A program made the position numbers and the translations under genes. Below are positions 34,046-45,027 of a stretch of 64,000 nucleotides of DNA, one piece after another. This stretch comes from Bidens hawaiensis (Eukaryota; Streptophyta; Magnoliopsida; Asterales; Asteraceae). The notes beneath the pieces are model-generated. The model worked only from the letters and a program-made list of their open reading frames with translations. It was not told the origin of the DNA and did no database searches. Each line of letters starts with the position of its first letter. Position 1 is the first letter of the stretch. The stretch covers positions 1 through 64,000 of the forward strand of contig JAIQDT010010013.1 of NCBI GenBank assembly GCA_021521415.1. Direction: 5' to 3'.

Positions 34046-34529
34046 TACCCTAACATAGGTTTCTTTGATTGCCTTTGTACATCCTATCTTTATTGCATAT
34101 TTACATATGCTATTACATCACAATATATCGAACATGCAACTTGATACAATCAGACAATGGCTTCAATGTTAGTTGATTTGCAAATCACAAGTGTTTTGTA
34201 GATTAGAATCCTAGTATGAATATTTCACTTAGTCACTTGACAACAATCAGTTGTATTCCGAGCAGATAAAACCTTAATTACTAGGAAACAAATAAGCATT
34301 TAGGGATACATAGCATGAACAGCGTAATAATTGTATAAGTTTATTCATTACAGTATAGCTATTAAACCTCAATATTGGAAGCGAAGGACTAATGCAAAAT
34401 ACATACAGTTTAATGACTTAATCACTGTTCTACTAATGCATCAACCAAAACCAAAATTTAACCACCAATAATATATCTAACAGTGCATTGATTGTTTGCA
34501 GGGTTGGCTCTAAAATCCCAACTTTCATA

Positions 34530-37130
34530 TCATCTTCCAGATGGCTTCAGAATCTCAGAGAAAACTGTTTCTGACTTGAACCCTTCATCGCTGCTACTGA
34601 TCGAAGAAGTGCCGTTTCTTATCGCGCTTGATCCCGTGAACACATCCTCGTCTGTTGTTGTCTCTCCTTGTGACAAAATTGGAAGTTCTTGATTTTCAGG
34701 CACGGGTTCAACAACCGTTTTCTCAGCAGCTTCTTGTAATTCCAATGCAAACTCTAGCCCCCAAACTACTTCATCCATGGCTGGCCTTTCACTACCTTGC
34801 TCTTTCAAGCAACTAACCGCCACCACTCCAAACTGCTTTAAACACTCAGGTGCAATCGCACTCCTTATTTTTGGATCAATTATTTTGTTTAAAGTCCCCT
34901 TCCGATAACAATATTTCCCCCACTCTGCCAAACTCACTTGTTCTTTGGGCAGCCCGGGAATCATAACAGGTCGTGCACATAGCACCTCAAGTAGAACAAC
35001 TCCAAATGAGTACACATCAGATTTGTCTGTGAGTTGTTGGCTTCGGTAATATTGGGGATCCACATACCCAATACTACCCTTCACCACTGTGCTGACATGG
35101 TTTTGTGCTTGGTCACTAGGGCCTAGCTTTGACAAACCAAAATCAGACACCTTAGCAACCCAATTTTCATCCAGTAAGATATTTGTGGACTTGACATCCC
35201 GATGTATAATTGCACGCTTTGCTCCCGTGTGGAGATAATGCAACCCTTTTGCTGCCCCGATGCAAATTTGGAGACGTCTTTTCCATGGCAGAGGAGGCTT
35301 GTTTGTCTTGTAAAGATGCTCCCGTAGAGTCCCGTTAGCCATGTAATCATAAACTAATATCATCTCCCGCTCATCTTCACAGTATCCAATCAGGGACACT
35401 AATTGGACATGGCGTAATTTAGACAGCAACCCTATTTCCGTATGGAACTCTTGAAAACCTTGACTAGATGATTCATTGAGTCGTTTGATTGCAACAGTGG
35501 TTGAAGCGTTGTCTATATACCCTTTGTACACCTTACCGAACCCTCCATTTCCTATGACAAACTCATCATTAAACTCATTTGTAGCTGCTTTCACGTCTGT
35601 AAGTAAGAAGCGACGACATCTGTCAGATGGAAGTGTCGAATGTGAAGACTTCGATTCACTATATGCTGGGCCGTATGATGACCTGTCATCAGTGGCTGGA
35701 GCATAGTGTTTGACTCGCCTTCGTTGGTGGAAAACTATGAGGACTAAGATAGACAACAAGACTAATGCTCCTCCAATACTTCCAATTATCACGGCATATG
35801 GAGTTTTCTTCTTGTTTCTTTTTCCAGTAGTTGTCTGCCCGGTTGGTGGGGTTGTAGAACTAAGCTCTGGGTTTGGGCTAGCAAGACTTCTGCTCGTGCT
35901 TAGCTTGAAGGCTTCCAAACCATTTAGAAAAGCATCTTCATATAATTCATAATTGGGACTAGAATGCATCGCGAGCCACAAGTTTTGTTTGCCTCTGCTG
36001 CGATCAGGGTCATCGACAAACACAACGTAGTCCTTGAATGTTGGATAACCGCTACCTTGTGTTAACTGGAATAGGTCAATTTCTTCGTCAGCAGTTTGAT
36101 TATTAATGAAGACCATGAAAAGCACCTGACGCATTTTTGTGTATTGTGGTATAATGTTGCAAAAATGGAGCCTGAGCTTGTAAAAATACCCAGAATCAAC
36201 GGGTAGTCTCCAAGTCAGATTGTATGTGTAAGACATATTACCCATACTCCTTTGAGTTCGGTAAACTAACTCAGGAGCAGTATAATTTGGTGTCTGCGTG
36301 GTATATATAATCGGCTTCGGCTTATCATAAGTAGGTGTATTCCCAATTGCTCCTCCGTATATGTAGCTATTATCTTGGTCCCATGACCGGTACATACCGG
36401 TATCTTGAGTACCTGATATATATCCCCCACCCACGTTTAACCTGTAAATATTCTCAAGCGCCTGGTCATTGGTAACATCAGGTGCTGTAGTCATACCAAC
36501 AGGTTTCAGGTTCTTAGAGTTGTAATACAGATCTTCCGGCATTGATACGATTTCAATACCGTTGATGAAGGCATATGAGTTGGGTGAGGGCGTAAAGGTA
36601 ACATCAAGGATTTGTGCATCTGTTACATAGACAATGAATTCTTTGACAAAGTTTGGAACTTGGGGTCCGTTGACTCCTGCGTGTAAGCGGCTGTTTGCCA
36701 GATAGGAGGCGGTTAGGAAAGCGCTGAAGTTAGTTAAAAGAGAGAAGCCATTGGATGTGACCGAGAAGAAAGACTGTTCTGGTTTGAGGTTGGAGTATGT
36801 GGCAGGATAGAAATAGAGGCGGAGGAATTTGGGGCCTTGGGAGACCGTAAACGAGTAAGTGAACGAAGAAGCGTTAAATATCCGGGCAGTAGAATAAGGT
36901 CGGGTTCCGGATACTGAAGGATCTGGTTGGAATGGGGTGGAAGGAAATGAAGTGGTGATGTTTGAAGCCACAAATTTGGAATTCTGATCACTGTCCCATC
37001 TCGGGTCAGAAGTGGTGGCTGAGGAGGATGAGCCGCAGTCGATGAAGAAGCGGTCGGTGGCGCTATATGATTGTGCAGTAGTGGTGGTGGTGGATGTTAA
37101 GAGGAGTACCACCCAAAAGAAGGCTAACAT
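34530..37130 (-). CDS. CrRLK1L receptor-like kinase, copy A
   Basis: The 866-residue, single-exon protein has a signal peptide 1-19, malectin-like ectodomain about 22-410, transmembrane helix about 445-467 followed by HQRRRVK, and kinase about 522-790. GNGGFG is at 527-532, K549, HRD at 643-645 and DFG at 663-665. The subdomain VIII motif reads DPQ (Q693) where the sister kinases have DPE. I chose the ATG at 37130 over one 26 codons upstream (37208): it starts directly with the signal peptide, and the TATA-like box at 37203-37196 lies downstream of the earlier ATG. The protein is identical to the copy at 46418-49018 and closely related to the broken gene at 28984-31567. The expected role is cell-wall sensing at the plasma membrane, as in the FERONIA family; the ligand is unknown. 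Confidence 0.93.
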   Translation of the reverse strand: MLAFFWVVLLLTSTTTTTAQSYSATDRFFIDCGSSSSATTSDPRWDSDQNSKFVASNITTSFPSTPFQPDPSVSGTRPYSTARIFNASSFTYSFTVSQGPKFLRLYFYPATYSNLKPEQSFFSVTSNGFSLLTNFSAFLTASYLANSRLHAGVNGPQVPNFVKEFIVYVTDAQILDVTFTPSPNSYAFINGIEIVSMPEDLYYNSKNLKPVGMTTAPDVTNDQALENIYRLNVGGGYISGTQDTGMYRSWDQDNSYIYGGAIGNTPTYDKPKPIIYTTQTPNYTAPELVYRTQRSMGNMSYTYNLTWRLPVDSGYFYKLRLHFCNIIPQYTKMRQVLFMVFINNQTADEEIDLFQLTQGSGYPTFKDYVVFVDDPDRSRGKQNLWLAMHSSPNYELYEDAFLNGLEAFKLSTSRSLASPNPELSSTTPPTGQTTTGKRNKKKTPYAVIIGSIGGALVLLSILVLIVFHQRRRVKHYAPATDDRSSYGPAYSESKSSHSTLPSDRCRRFLLTDVKAATNEFNDEFVIGNGGFGKVYKGYIDNASTTVAIKRLNESSSQGFQEFHTEIGLLSKLRHVQLVSLIGYCEDEREMILVYDYMANGTLREHLYKTNKPPLPWKRRLQICIGAAKGLHYLHTGAKRAIIHRDVKSTNILLDENWVAKVSDFGLSKLGPSDQAQNHVSTVVKGSIGYVDPQYYRSQQLTDKSDVYSFGVVLLEVLCARPVMIPGLPKEQVSLAEWGKYCYRKGTLNKIIDPKIRSAIAPECLKQFGVVAVSCLKEQGSERPAMDEVVWGLEFALELQEAAEKTVVEPVPENQELPILSQGETTTDEDVFTGSSAIRNGTSSISSSDEGFKSETVFSEILKPSGR

Positions 37131-37195
37131 GGTGGTTGAACAGTGGTGTGATCGGTTGAATAATTGGAGAGAAGTATTAATTACTGGAGTGGTGT

Positions 37196-37203
37196 GTATA
37201 TAA
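37196..37203 (-). promoter_or_regulatory. TATA-like box of the third kinase
   Basis: TTTATATAC on the minus strand, about 70 bp before the ATG at 37130, a normal spacing for a short plant leader. The same site is at 49084-49091 in copy B. Confidence 0.5.
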
Positions 37204-37208
37204 ATCAT

Positions 37209-39055
37209 GAGAGCATAGTGTTCAAATTGTCTGCTTGCTTCAAGAGTAGACTTAGTCTTTGGGTCTTCGCCTTAGAATATTTACGTATACATTGTGCGTT
37301 ATGAGTTGTACTATAGAAAGTGACATGCATACTAGATATTCCATTGGTTTGGAATATTTCTAACCGCGTTCTATTTATCGTATATAATATAAAATTTATT
37401 ATCAAATAAAATCTAGACATGTATATTCACTAGATTTAAATATTGCTGTTCAAACAGAAAAATAAAAACAGTATTTGATAAAATATTAAAATAAAAAAGA
37501 AAAAAAAGACGAGAGTTCACCAATCATTCGGACCAGCTGTAGCGTAGCTTCTTCGTCTGTTAAAAAACCAGCCGGTTCAATGCTTTAATATAAACCCATG
37601 ACTTTTGTTTTCAACTTTTCGACTGATGGGTCTATTTCAAGAGAAAAATCCATTTGAATGAGTCAATAATTTTATTTAAATAGGATAATAAATCGTATGG
37701 CTATGGAAATATGGAGTGCACTGACCCACCAGAATGACATTATTTAGACGGCATAAAACAAAAAGAAAGATGAAATCTAAACTAAAATATATTTTAAAAT
37801 AAGCAATTTGAAAGATATTTATTTATATAAGTATTTTTTTTAAATTTATTTTTAATATCTGTTCTTATTTTGTCTTCAATCAATTTATTATGGATTATTT
37901 TTCATAAAAATGTAACTTATAACTCCCTTTTTATAATCAAGCCATGTTAAATACAAAAAGGAAATTACAAGAAATATAAATCCTACTCACATGTCGACAA
38001 CGCTTAAAGGTCTTGATAGAAGGTTCAAATGCACAAAACACATGGATGAATTTTACATGATCTGTACCGGTCTACCCCAAAACGCATTTCCATCATTTAA
38101 ACATTCATAGTGCATCTAAAATTTGAGGTAAACAATATATTTATCCCAATTTCCAAAGACCTAATTAATTGCTTTCTGTTTTCATGTCATGTCTAAGCAT
38201 ACTTCTATAAAGGAGTATAGCCCAACTTATCATTTACTTTGGCTCAAGTAATAATACTAATAGAAGGTTGTTGTTGTATAATCTATTGGACTTCTTAAGT
38301 GATCAAGCTTGCATCTAGGTTTGGATGGTCTTGAGTCTTGACTACTCTTATGACATAGACAGGTATGTGGACCGGTATACTTTGTGATTTCAAAAGAGCC
38401 ACTATGTTTACGTTTACATGCATGCAGTTACCATTTGTAATATTGTTTATGTAACTTACATCTTATACACCAAATGGTTAGTATTGATTCAACAACCTCG
38501 AAATTTTCACACGCCCTGATATTGTAGAGCTTTACAACTCAAAACAAATTCTTTCTCATCTTAGAAAAAATATTTCCCCAACTCCAAGTGAAATCATTTT
38601 TACTCCAACAACTTGATATCACCCAACTGTCATCAATATTCAACTTAGTTTCCTCTATATTGGTATCAGTTGAAGGTAGAGATCGAACGTTACCATGTTT
38701 CAGTTCCATCTTCTTGTAACAACTATCCATATCAATTTAAGATTTAATTATGTCTTCTCCTAACGCATCATCATTGTTCACAACAAATTTAAACATGGTC
38801 TTAGAAATTCTCATTTTGAATCATGTATAAGCGTTAACCTGGTTCATTCTGATAGAAAAGTGAATGACAACTAAATTATGCAGCCATCCTCTTCTTCTCT
38901 TATGAATTTGTTTCTTACCAACACCAAGTTTGTTTGATGTTCAAGACTCACAACGAACCGATCATGATATTGGCACTGAAGTTCTTGAATGAAGATTGAA
39001 TACATGATCTTGATCATAGGACCTAGAAGATCACGATTCAATCAACCATCAAGAA
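37209..39055. other. Upstream region of the third kinase and AT-rich intergenic DNA
   Basis: The block 37225-37260 and 37645-37730 (ttgtctgct-gctt, agagtagactta, aaatccatttgaatgagtca, gagtg-actgaccc) is also found upstream of the second kinase at 31635-31810, so promoter DNA was duplicated with the gene. The remainder is AT-rich. A 63-codon minus frame at 38539-38730 starts with ATG and is kept in copy B, but I recognise nothing in it and would not call it a gene. Confidence 0.5.
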
Positions 39056-39528
39056 TGTAACAAGAAGGAACAAGGTATTGAACCGTAAACACGAACTTGC
39101 ATGATTGAACAAATAACATTGTTACAAGACACAACATTTGTAGGTCCTATGGACGGATCAAACAACACAACAACTAGTCTACTTGGATCAATCTCAACAC
39201 TAGCTAGCGAAATCACTAGTGAGGAACCGAGATCTCGGATCTTGTTTGGTTTGTTTATTGACTGTGAGGGAAGAGATGATAGAGAGGGAGAGAGTTTGTA
39301 GATAAGGATAAGGTTTTGTATTTGCAAAAGGTTGTGTTTGCATGAGAGACATACACTATTTATAGTGTATGTTCTCATGCACCATTCTAACATTAATACG
39401 GCCCAATGGGCTTTTGTTTACAAGGTCTCGGGCCCAAACATACAAAGAGAAATAAACCGACTAGCTAACTAATGTAAATGTTAACGCACAAGTAAACACA
39501 AAAGACTAATAGAAAAATGGGCCTTACA
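39056..39528 (-). repeat. 3' LTR of a decayed LTR retrotransposon, copy A
   Basis: The minus strand starts TGTAAGGCCC and ends CTTGTTACA (TGTAA/TTACA inverse ends). It contains a TATA-like box (CACTATAAATAGTG, about 39366-39353) and is preceded by the purine tract AGAGGGAGAT (39540-39529), as a 3' LTR should be. No matching 5' LTR is in the window. The superfamily cannot be decided without reverse transcriptase. A parallel copy is at 50946-51419. Confidence 0.5.
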
Positions 39529-39558
39529 ATCTCCCTCTAGTCTTTAATATTTAATCCG

Positions 39559-40259
39559 TTAGCTCGTGTCTTCAGTCGGACTCGCATTCAAACACATCGC
39601 CTTGATCAAATGGTTGAAGTTTAACAAGAAGGCGTACAAACTTGTTAAACTTCTTAATGATCTCATTCGTGCAATGGCGACGATGGTCTTCAACAGTGCA
39701 CAAGGGTGACTCGTAAAGCTTGAGTAAGTCAGCATTGCAGAAACCAGCTCGTGCTCATCGAAAAAGCGGAGGTGATGCATGCTGTCACAATGAATGATCA
39801 CCTCGCCCTTTTCGTTATCAAATTCCCACAAGACAAAGTCATAAAGAAGATCGTCACCAAAGCGCATGCCATGCATAATTGGTTCTCCGTGATTCTCGGG
39901 AATCTTGTATCTCAACCCCTTCTTCTTCTTTCGGTTACTGAATTGACTTCTCTAGACTTGAATGATCTACCCGGATTCAACGGAAAGTTTGGGTAGTCGT
40001 CCTTCCACTCGTGCTTCAGAAATCGCTTGAACCAACCCTCCACAGTGCTTTCCTCTGCGCCTCCACCTACTTCCCTCATAAAGTAGTTCATGTCGAACAA
40101 GTACAAAATGTGCATATCTCCGTAAGTGAGATATGTCAGGTCGCCATTAGCACATTGGATAGCCCAACTTGTGCTATCTTTGTGCCATCGTGCGTAGAGG
40201 ATGGGAGAGACACAATGATACGGCTTCGACCTCCATCTTAAGCTTGCCATCTTGCTCAC
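39559..40259 (-). pseudogene. Unrecognised retroelement-type coding region with one frameshift, copy A
   Basis: Two overlapping minus frames (40259-39912 and 39915-39559) join end to end with a one-base shift near 39913, giving about 230 residues. Notable text is LRWRSKPYHCVSPILYARWH, TYGDMHILYLFDMNYF, GWFKRFLKHEW and FVLWEFDNEKGEVIIHCD. It lies directly before the polypurine tract and 3' LTR, where LTR elements carry env-like or additional frames. I cannot name a family. The good reading frame suggests recent coding use; both duplicate copies share the frameshift. Confidence 0.5.
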
Positions 40260-40316
40260 ACTATAGTACTTGATGCATTTCTTTGTGTCCTTTGAAGCAG
40301 TCTTAGTAGGAGCTAA

Positions 40317-40751
40317 GCAGTTAATGCGGAAAAAAATATCGGATATCAGTCAAGGACCGATATATGAGATATCGGTTATCGTAGTGAGATGCTGGTGGGA
40401 TATCGGTAAAATTAATATCATGAAAAATTCATATATATATATAGCAATTTAACACTTATAATTGAGTATAGTCTCCTACCATTAACAAATTAACGTTTTG
40501 CAAATTGCAAAACCCTAACAATCGTAGCAAGTTAGAACTGAGTAAGACTTAAAACACTAAGATTGAACACTAAAAGTTGATAATTAAGACTTAAAACACT
40601 AATATCAGGAATACCGAAGATATATCGGTCCACTATCGGTCGATATTATCGGTACTGATATTCTGAACTGATATTTTTATTTTATATCGCCAAGGAACCA
40701 ATAACCGATATATCACTGATATATCGGTGATATATCGGCGATATTGACTGC
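40317..40751. mobile_element. MITE-like element rich in GATATATCGG motifs, copy A
   Basis: The ends GCAGTTAAT and ATTGACTGC form a 9-bp inverted repeat with one mismatch. More than a dozen ATATCGG/CCGATAT motifs in both orientations crowd the two ends, like subterminal transposase sites. About 435 bp, no coding capacity. Flanking gtaggag words may be a remnant target duplication. In copy B the Tekay element has jumped into it. Confidence 0.55.
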
Positions 40752-40832
40752 ATAGGGTAGGAGGAGTGACAACATGATCTTGAGCTGGTTCTTCAACCTC
40801 CCTTTAAGGAGTATCCGAATTTGGAGAGTAGT

Positions 40833-42492
40833 TTATTCCATCATCACTATCACTTTTATTGTCTTCCACAGCTTCTTGAATTGGTGAGCTGGTATCTGCA
40901 AAAGAGAAAACATTAAAAACCGAGGCAATTTCAGCCTCAACTGCAGCGTCAGCATCACATGTTCGTTGAGTCTCACTTGGCGGCTCTTGCTCACCTGCCT
41001 TGTTTCCACCAGTGGCTTCATTGCCACCACTGTCATCATCATCATCACAGCTCTTGTCACGCGGCTCATCAAAACTATCATACGTATCATCATCATCCTT
41101 GTTTTTATCATCCTTTTTTCCACATCATCATCATCCGAGTCATCATCATCAGACTCATCATCATCTTCACCATCACCATCGTCACCATCACCTCCTTGAG
41201 CCATCGGCTGTTGATCAACAGGATCCACCGAAGCAGCAACAAGAGCAACCACAGTAGAGCAGGAGCACTCACTTGTGCAACCAATATAGTTGCAACAAGA
41301 GCGGAAGTCATTGCATTGACCTACCTAGTTGAGGTGGCAGTAGTAGCAACGAGTTCAGTACTCACGATGGTTCCAACAACCATCAATGGCTCTTCAAAAC
41401 TTGTACTCAGACCAACGCCGCTTCCACCGGCTTCTTTAGTGGAGCACTGTGAAAGACTCCATGATTTATGCCTTGAGTCTTAATTCTTTCGGCATCAGCA
41501 AGGAGTCTAGCAAGAGCATACCTTCTTCTGTTGTTTGGCTCAGTTTTTTACTCATTGCTTTCTAGGAATCCACTATAGGTGTTCATCAAGTGAGTCCTCA
41601 GATTCACCAAGTCTTGATCAGTCATCCGCATTACCTCCAAAACATAAAGGTAATGGTTGACGAGGGACTCATTTACCGTGTTTTGACCACCATTAAAGTC
41701 TTGTTGATCATCAATTTCTCATTCGAGCAGCTCAGTTCTTGTCCTCGACCTAACGCTTTCACCCATAAACCTGTCCATGTCCTTAGATGAACTGGACCCA
41801 CTCTCCAACAAACTAACGCTTGAACCCATCCTCTCAAACTCCATTCATGCTTGATCAAGAGTCGAATCTAACTCCCTCCTCAGATTGTTTGCAAAGTTGG
41901 AGGATGAAGGAAAATCAGTTTTAAGATGAGAAACTCTTGATTGGAGCCGTTCCATCTCATCATGTTGTTCAACATTTCGTAAAGAGTTTTGATTGATTAA
42001 CTCTTGTTAATTGCTTATTCTCTTTTGAAAATTCCCGATCAAACTTTGTTGACTCTCAATCCGAACTCTATCAAGATCCCGGCTTTCTTCCAACTGAACT
42101 ACTCTTGAAGCAAGAGCATCCCGCTACCTTGTTACCTGCTCATTGATAGCTTGCTGATCTTTGACGAACTTGATCAACAGAAGCTCTTTCTTAGCATGAT
42201 TTTTGTTTGCTTCCTGAAGTGCCTTAATCCTATCGAGGATAGGATCTCGAAACACAAGGGACTTCTTCGATTTACTGCTGGGATAGGGGTGGCTTATATG
42301 ATAGGGCTTTTGAGTGTTGAGGGAGGTGTGGTTGATATGGTTGAATGTGGAGTGGTTGGAATAAGCATGGTTAAGGTTTGGGTCAGGAAGGATGTTGTGA
42401 TGGTTAGAAGTAGGCTTATGGGTTCGGTTGTGGTTGCTAAGGTTTGTATGATGGGTTGTGAGTGGATGGATGATGTAAAGGTAGAGGTCCAA
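40833..42492 (-). pseudogene. Decayed coiled-coil and acidic protein of retroelement type, copy A
   Basis: Read on minus from 42492, a coiled-coil segment (IKALQEANKNHAKKELLLIK, then LASRVVQLEESRD) continues in a largely coherent frame broken by several stops. It leads into a run of GAT/GAC codons (Asp-rich, 41180-41040) and then segments such as GGNEATGGNKAGEQEPPSET. No catalytic motif is present. Position and composition suggest the additional or env-like region of the same decayed LTR element whose 3' LTR is at 39056. The His-rich plus-strand frames here are only the reverse of the Asp codons. Confidence 0.45.
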
Positions 42493-42569
42493 AATGATGT
42501 GCCTCTAATTGGAGAAGTGAATTGATATGTGGGTGATGTTATGGGTGTGGTAGTTCTAGGTGGTGATAG

Positions 42570-42830
42570 CACTACTAGAAAAATAGTTTTTAATGAATAA
42601 CAATCTATGACTCGCGACTATTTATGACTCGCAAATGTGTGTGTTATAAAAAAAGAGTAATGTTTTCTAAAAATTAGAAGATTTATGACTCACTTTTTCG
42701 CAAGTCATTAAGCAGTAGTCATAAATTAAAAAAAATTATAGATACATGATTCTCTTTTTTACGAGTCATTAAACATTTGTCATGAAATAAAAATTAAATA
42801 AGAGAACATGTCACAAAGCCCCACCATTTC
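42570..42830 (+). mobile_element. CACTA-type terminus with subterminal repeats
   Basis: CACTACTAGAAAAATAG at 42570 is the typical 5' terminus of plant CACTA (En/Spm) elements. It is followed within 250 bp by repeated tttatgactcgc/tcatgac motifs in both orientations, as subterminal transposase sites are. The element should extend rightwards. I could not find the inverse end (CTAGTAGTG) before the duplication joint at 46064, so the right boundary is unknown. The copy B terminus is at 63751. Confidence 0.6.
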
Positions 42831-43421
42831 AATGGTTTGGTTAGAGCATACCACGCAGTTGGCATCTCCGTCATACCCATCACGGCCTCTGATCAATCGG
42901 TTTCATTCTGTGCAATCGGCTCCAGGAGTGGCCGAACCTCCACCCTCCTACATATCGGACAAAGAACAGACCCGTAACAAGTTGTAATCGTTGACGTATT
43001 TGGTGCTTGTGCTTACGGCGATCTTCTCAAATTAATAAAATTCGTTGAACAAGACGGTGTTTCTGTCAATCAACCGGATGGTAATGGGTATTACCCACTT
43101 CAATGGGCTGCTCTTAATAACGTTGCTGATGTTGTTCACTATATTATTGAGGTATGCATGTTTGTTGGTTAATTATGTTATAAATTAGTTAATAGTCAGA
43201 TCTGTGTGTTTAGATCTTAACTGCTTTTTTTGATAGCATGGCGGTGATGTTCATGCTGTTGATCACGTGGGGCAGACCGCGTTGCATTGGGCGGCGGCTT
43301 GGGGTTCTCTTGCGGCTGCAGAGGTGTTGTTGCAGAATGGTGCTCGGGTTGAGGCTGCTGATGTGAATGCTTATAGGGTAAATTATTTTAGCTTTGTGCA
43401 AAATCAGCTGTAGATTAGGAA

Positions 43422-44121
43422 TAGGGGTGTAAACGAGTTGAGTTGAGCCTGAGCTCAGGTTGTTTTGACTTACGAGAGCTCAAGCTAGAGCTTGGCTTGT
43501 TTTGAGCTCTTTTATAAAGCTCGACATTGGCTCGTGAATCGTTTTTTTATGATGAGTTCTGCTATTGTTTATTGTTAATTAATTAATTTTTATATATTTT
43601 TAGTTATTTTGAGAAAAACCTTAAACGTGTCTAAGCTCAGCTTGACCTCGTGTGCAGTACCTTAAACAAGCCTAAGCTCGGCTCAAGCTGGCTATGCAGT
43701 GTGAAATGAATACGTACGAGTCCAAATGAGTTAAAGCTTACGGGGGGTGTTTGGGATTCCTTATTACCATAAGTTATTAGTTACAAAAGTGTTACATTTA
43801 ACTTATTGCCATAAGTCATAAGTTACAAAAGTGTTACATTTAACTTATTGCCATAAGTCATAAGTTACAAAAGTGTAACTTATGACTTATTCTGCTCACA
43901 AGTTTCAGTTTTTGCTAAAAGCCTTATGACTTTTTAGAAAAGTTTTAAGTCATAAGGAGGGTAAAATAAGCAATCCCAAACACCCCCTAAATATACACAA
44001 GGCTCGATAACTAAACGAGCTTTATTTGAGGCTCAGGGTCGATAAGGATCTGCTCATTTTGAGCTGTTTATCGATTCAATCTCGTGTAGCTTGCTAGTGG
44101 CTCGACTCGTTTGCACCGCTA
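43422..44121. mobile_element. hAT-like non-autonomous element in an intron of the ankyrin fragment
   Basis: The ends TAGGGGTGTAAACGAGTTGAG and CTCGACTCGTTTGCACCGCTA (each side read on plus) are imperfect inverse copies. Flanking 8-mers attaggaa (43414-43421) and attgtgaa (44122-44129) match at six of eight positions, consistent with an aged 8-bp hAT duplication. The interior is full of gagctc/ggctcg words. A second element is nested inside. Confidence 0.6.
43743..43987. mobile_element. MITE nested in the hAT-like element
   Basis: GGGGGTGTTTGGGATTCCTT at the left and its near-perfect inverse (GCAATCCCAAACACCCCC) at the right bound about 245 bp. The inside holds a doubled cttattgccataagtcataag segment. 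No coding capacity. The same terminal word occurs at 10518, so the family is dispersed. Confidence 0.7.
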
Positions 44122-44823
44122 ATTGTGAATTTTGAAGTTAATAGTCTAGTTGTAAAAGCTTATAGTTGTGGGGTTATCTGCAGGCAGTTCATGTTGCAGC
44201 TCAGTATGGTCAAACATCATTCTTAAATTACATTGTAGCCAAGTATCATGCTGACTTTGATGCATCAGATAATGATGGAAGGACCCCTCTTCACTGGTAT
44301 ACTAATATTAATTAAAAAAATTAAATGGAATATTCTAGTAATATGTTCTTATTTATGCTTAATTAGGGCTGCTTATAAAGGATTTGTAGATACAATTAGA
44401 TTACTTCTTTTTTTGGGACGCCTTTCAAGGAAAACAAGATAAAGAAGGTACTTACCTTTTGTTATAATGCATTATAACTTCTCATATTATGGATCAGAAG
44501 TTGATATATTTGTGCTGAATAATATATACTTTTGGATAATTTTATACTTGACCAAAAACTTTGTGGATAGTTTTATACTTGACCAAGAAATGTCCCATTT
44601 TGTATGAAAAAAAATAAAAAAATAAAAAATGTAACATTAAAACCCAAAAGTATATAAGAATTTAAATAACAAGGGACTCACTACTTATCATTTTTTCACT
44701 TATACAAACGAACATAAACAAACACGAACATGTTCATTTTCCAAACAAATGAACATGAACACAAGTATTTGTTCGATTAAGTGTTCATGTTCGTTTGATT
44801 CAATTACAGTTCTACTAGTGGTT

Positions 44824-45027
44824 GTTCAATACTATTTTGCAGTTAGAGTTTATATGAAACGATCTTTCTTTTTGTCAGTTTCCATGCATCGGACTCTTAT
44901 GAATGTATATGATAACGCCCCTTCGGTAGCTAAGGATGCATTTGTGGTCCCCAAGTGCTTCTGTTATTGGGGATGTTCAAGTAGGGGCTGGGTAGTTTGT
45001 TTGGTATGAATGTGTTTTGAGACGTAA
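44824..45027 (+). pseudogene. Gamma carbonic anhydrase gene fragment (mitochondrial complex I type)
   Basis: From 44887 the plus strand encodes HRTLMNVYDNAPSVAKDAFV, diagnostic of plant gamma carbonic anhydrases. After an extra base near 44953 it continues as SASVIGDVQVGAG, then has an in-frame TAG at 44993 and WYECVLRR. A YYF word before an apparent splice-like joint (44827-44842) fits the upstream exon. The active-site histidines and most of the beta-helix are absent. It is a dead fragment in the same orientation as the ankyrin fragment. Confidence 0.7.

Larger units (their letters stand above)
42981..44447 (+). pseudogene. Ankyrin-repeat fragment of a TIP1/PAT24-type S-acyltransferase gene
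   Basis: Four exon-like blocks with good splice sites: 42981-43151, 43237-43377, 44184-44296 and 44367-44447. Joined in phase they encode ankyrin repeats closely resembling the N-terminal half of plant protein S-acyltransferase 24 (TIP GROWTH DEFECTIVE 1): [65 protein letters not shown]. An extra base near 44411-44417 shifts the frame, and a stop precedes the first block. The N-terminus, later ankyrin repeats and the whole DHHC catalytic domain are absent. Introns are retained, so it was copied as DNA and not through mRNA. Confidence 0.8.

Noticed and set aside
37128..37208. Upstream ATG extending the third kinase by 26 residues (and 49016-49096 in copy B)
   Set aside because: The extension precedes a complete signal peptide, and the TATA-like box lies downstream of this ATG.
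38539..38730. 63-codon minus frame kept in both duplicate copies (also 50429-50620)
   Set aside because: Starts with ATG, but conservation is explained by the recent duplication and no family is recognised; not strong enough to call a gene.
40959..41483. Plus-strand frames with long His runs
   Set aside because: They are the reverse of GAT/GAC (Asp) codons of the minus-strand acidic region; no start context, no conserved domain, and the same at 62140-62664.
44700..44810. Possible CACTA right end near the gaacatgttcatt-rich stretch and ctactagtgg at 44813
   Set aside because: The word is not the inverse of CACTACTAGAAAAA; the stretch instead resembles the interior of the hAT-like element at 4755.
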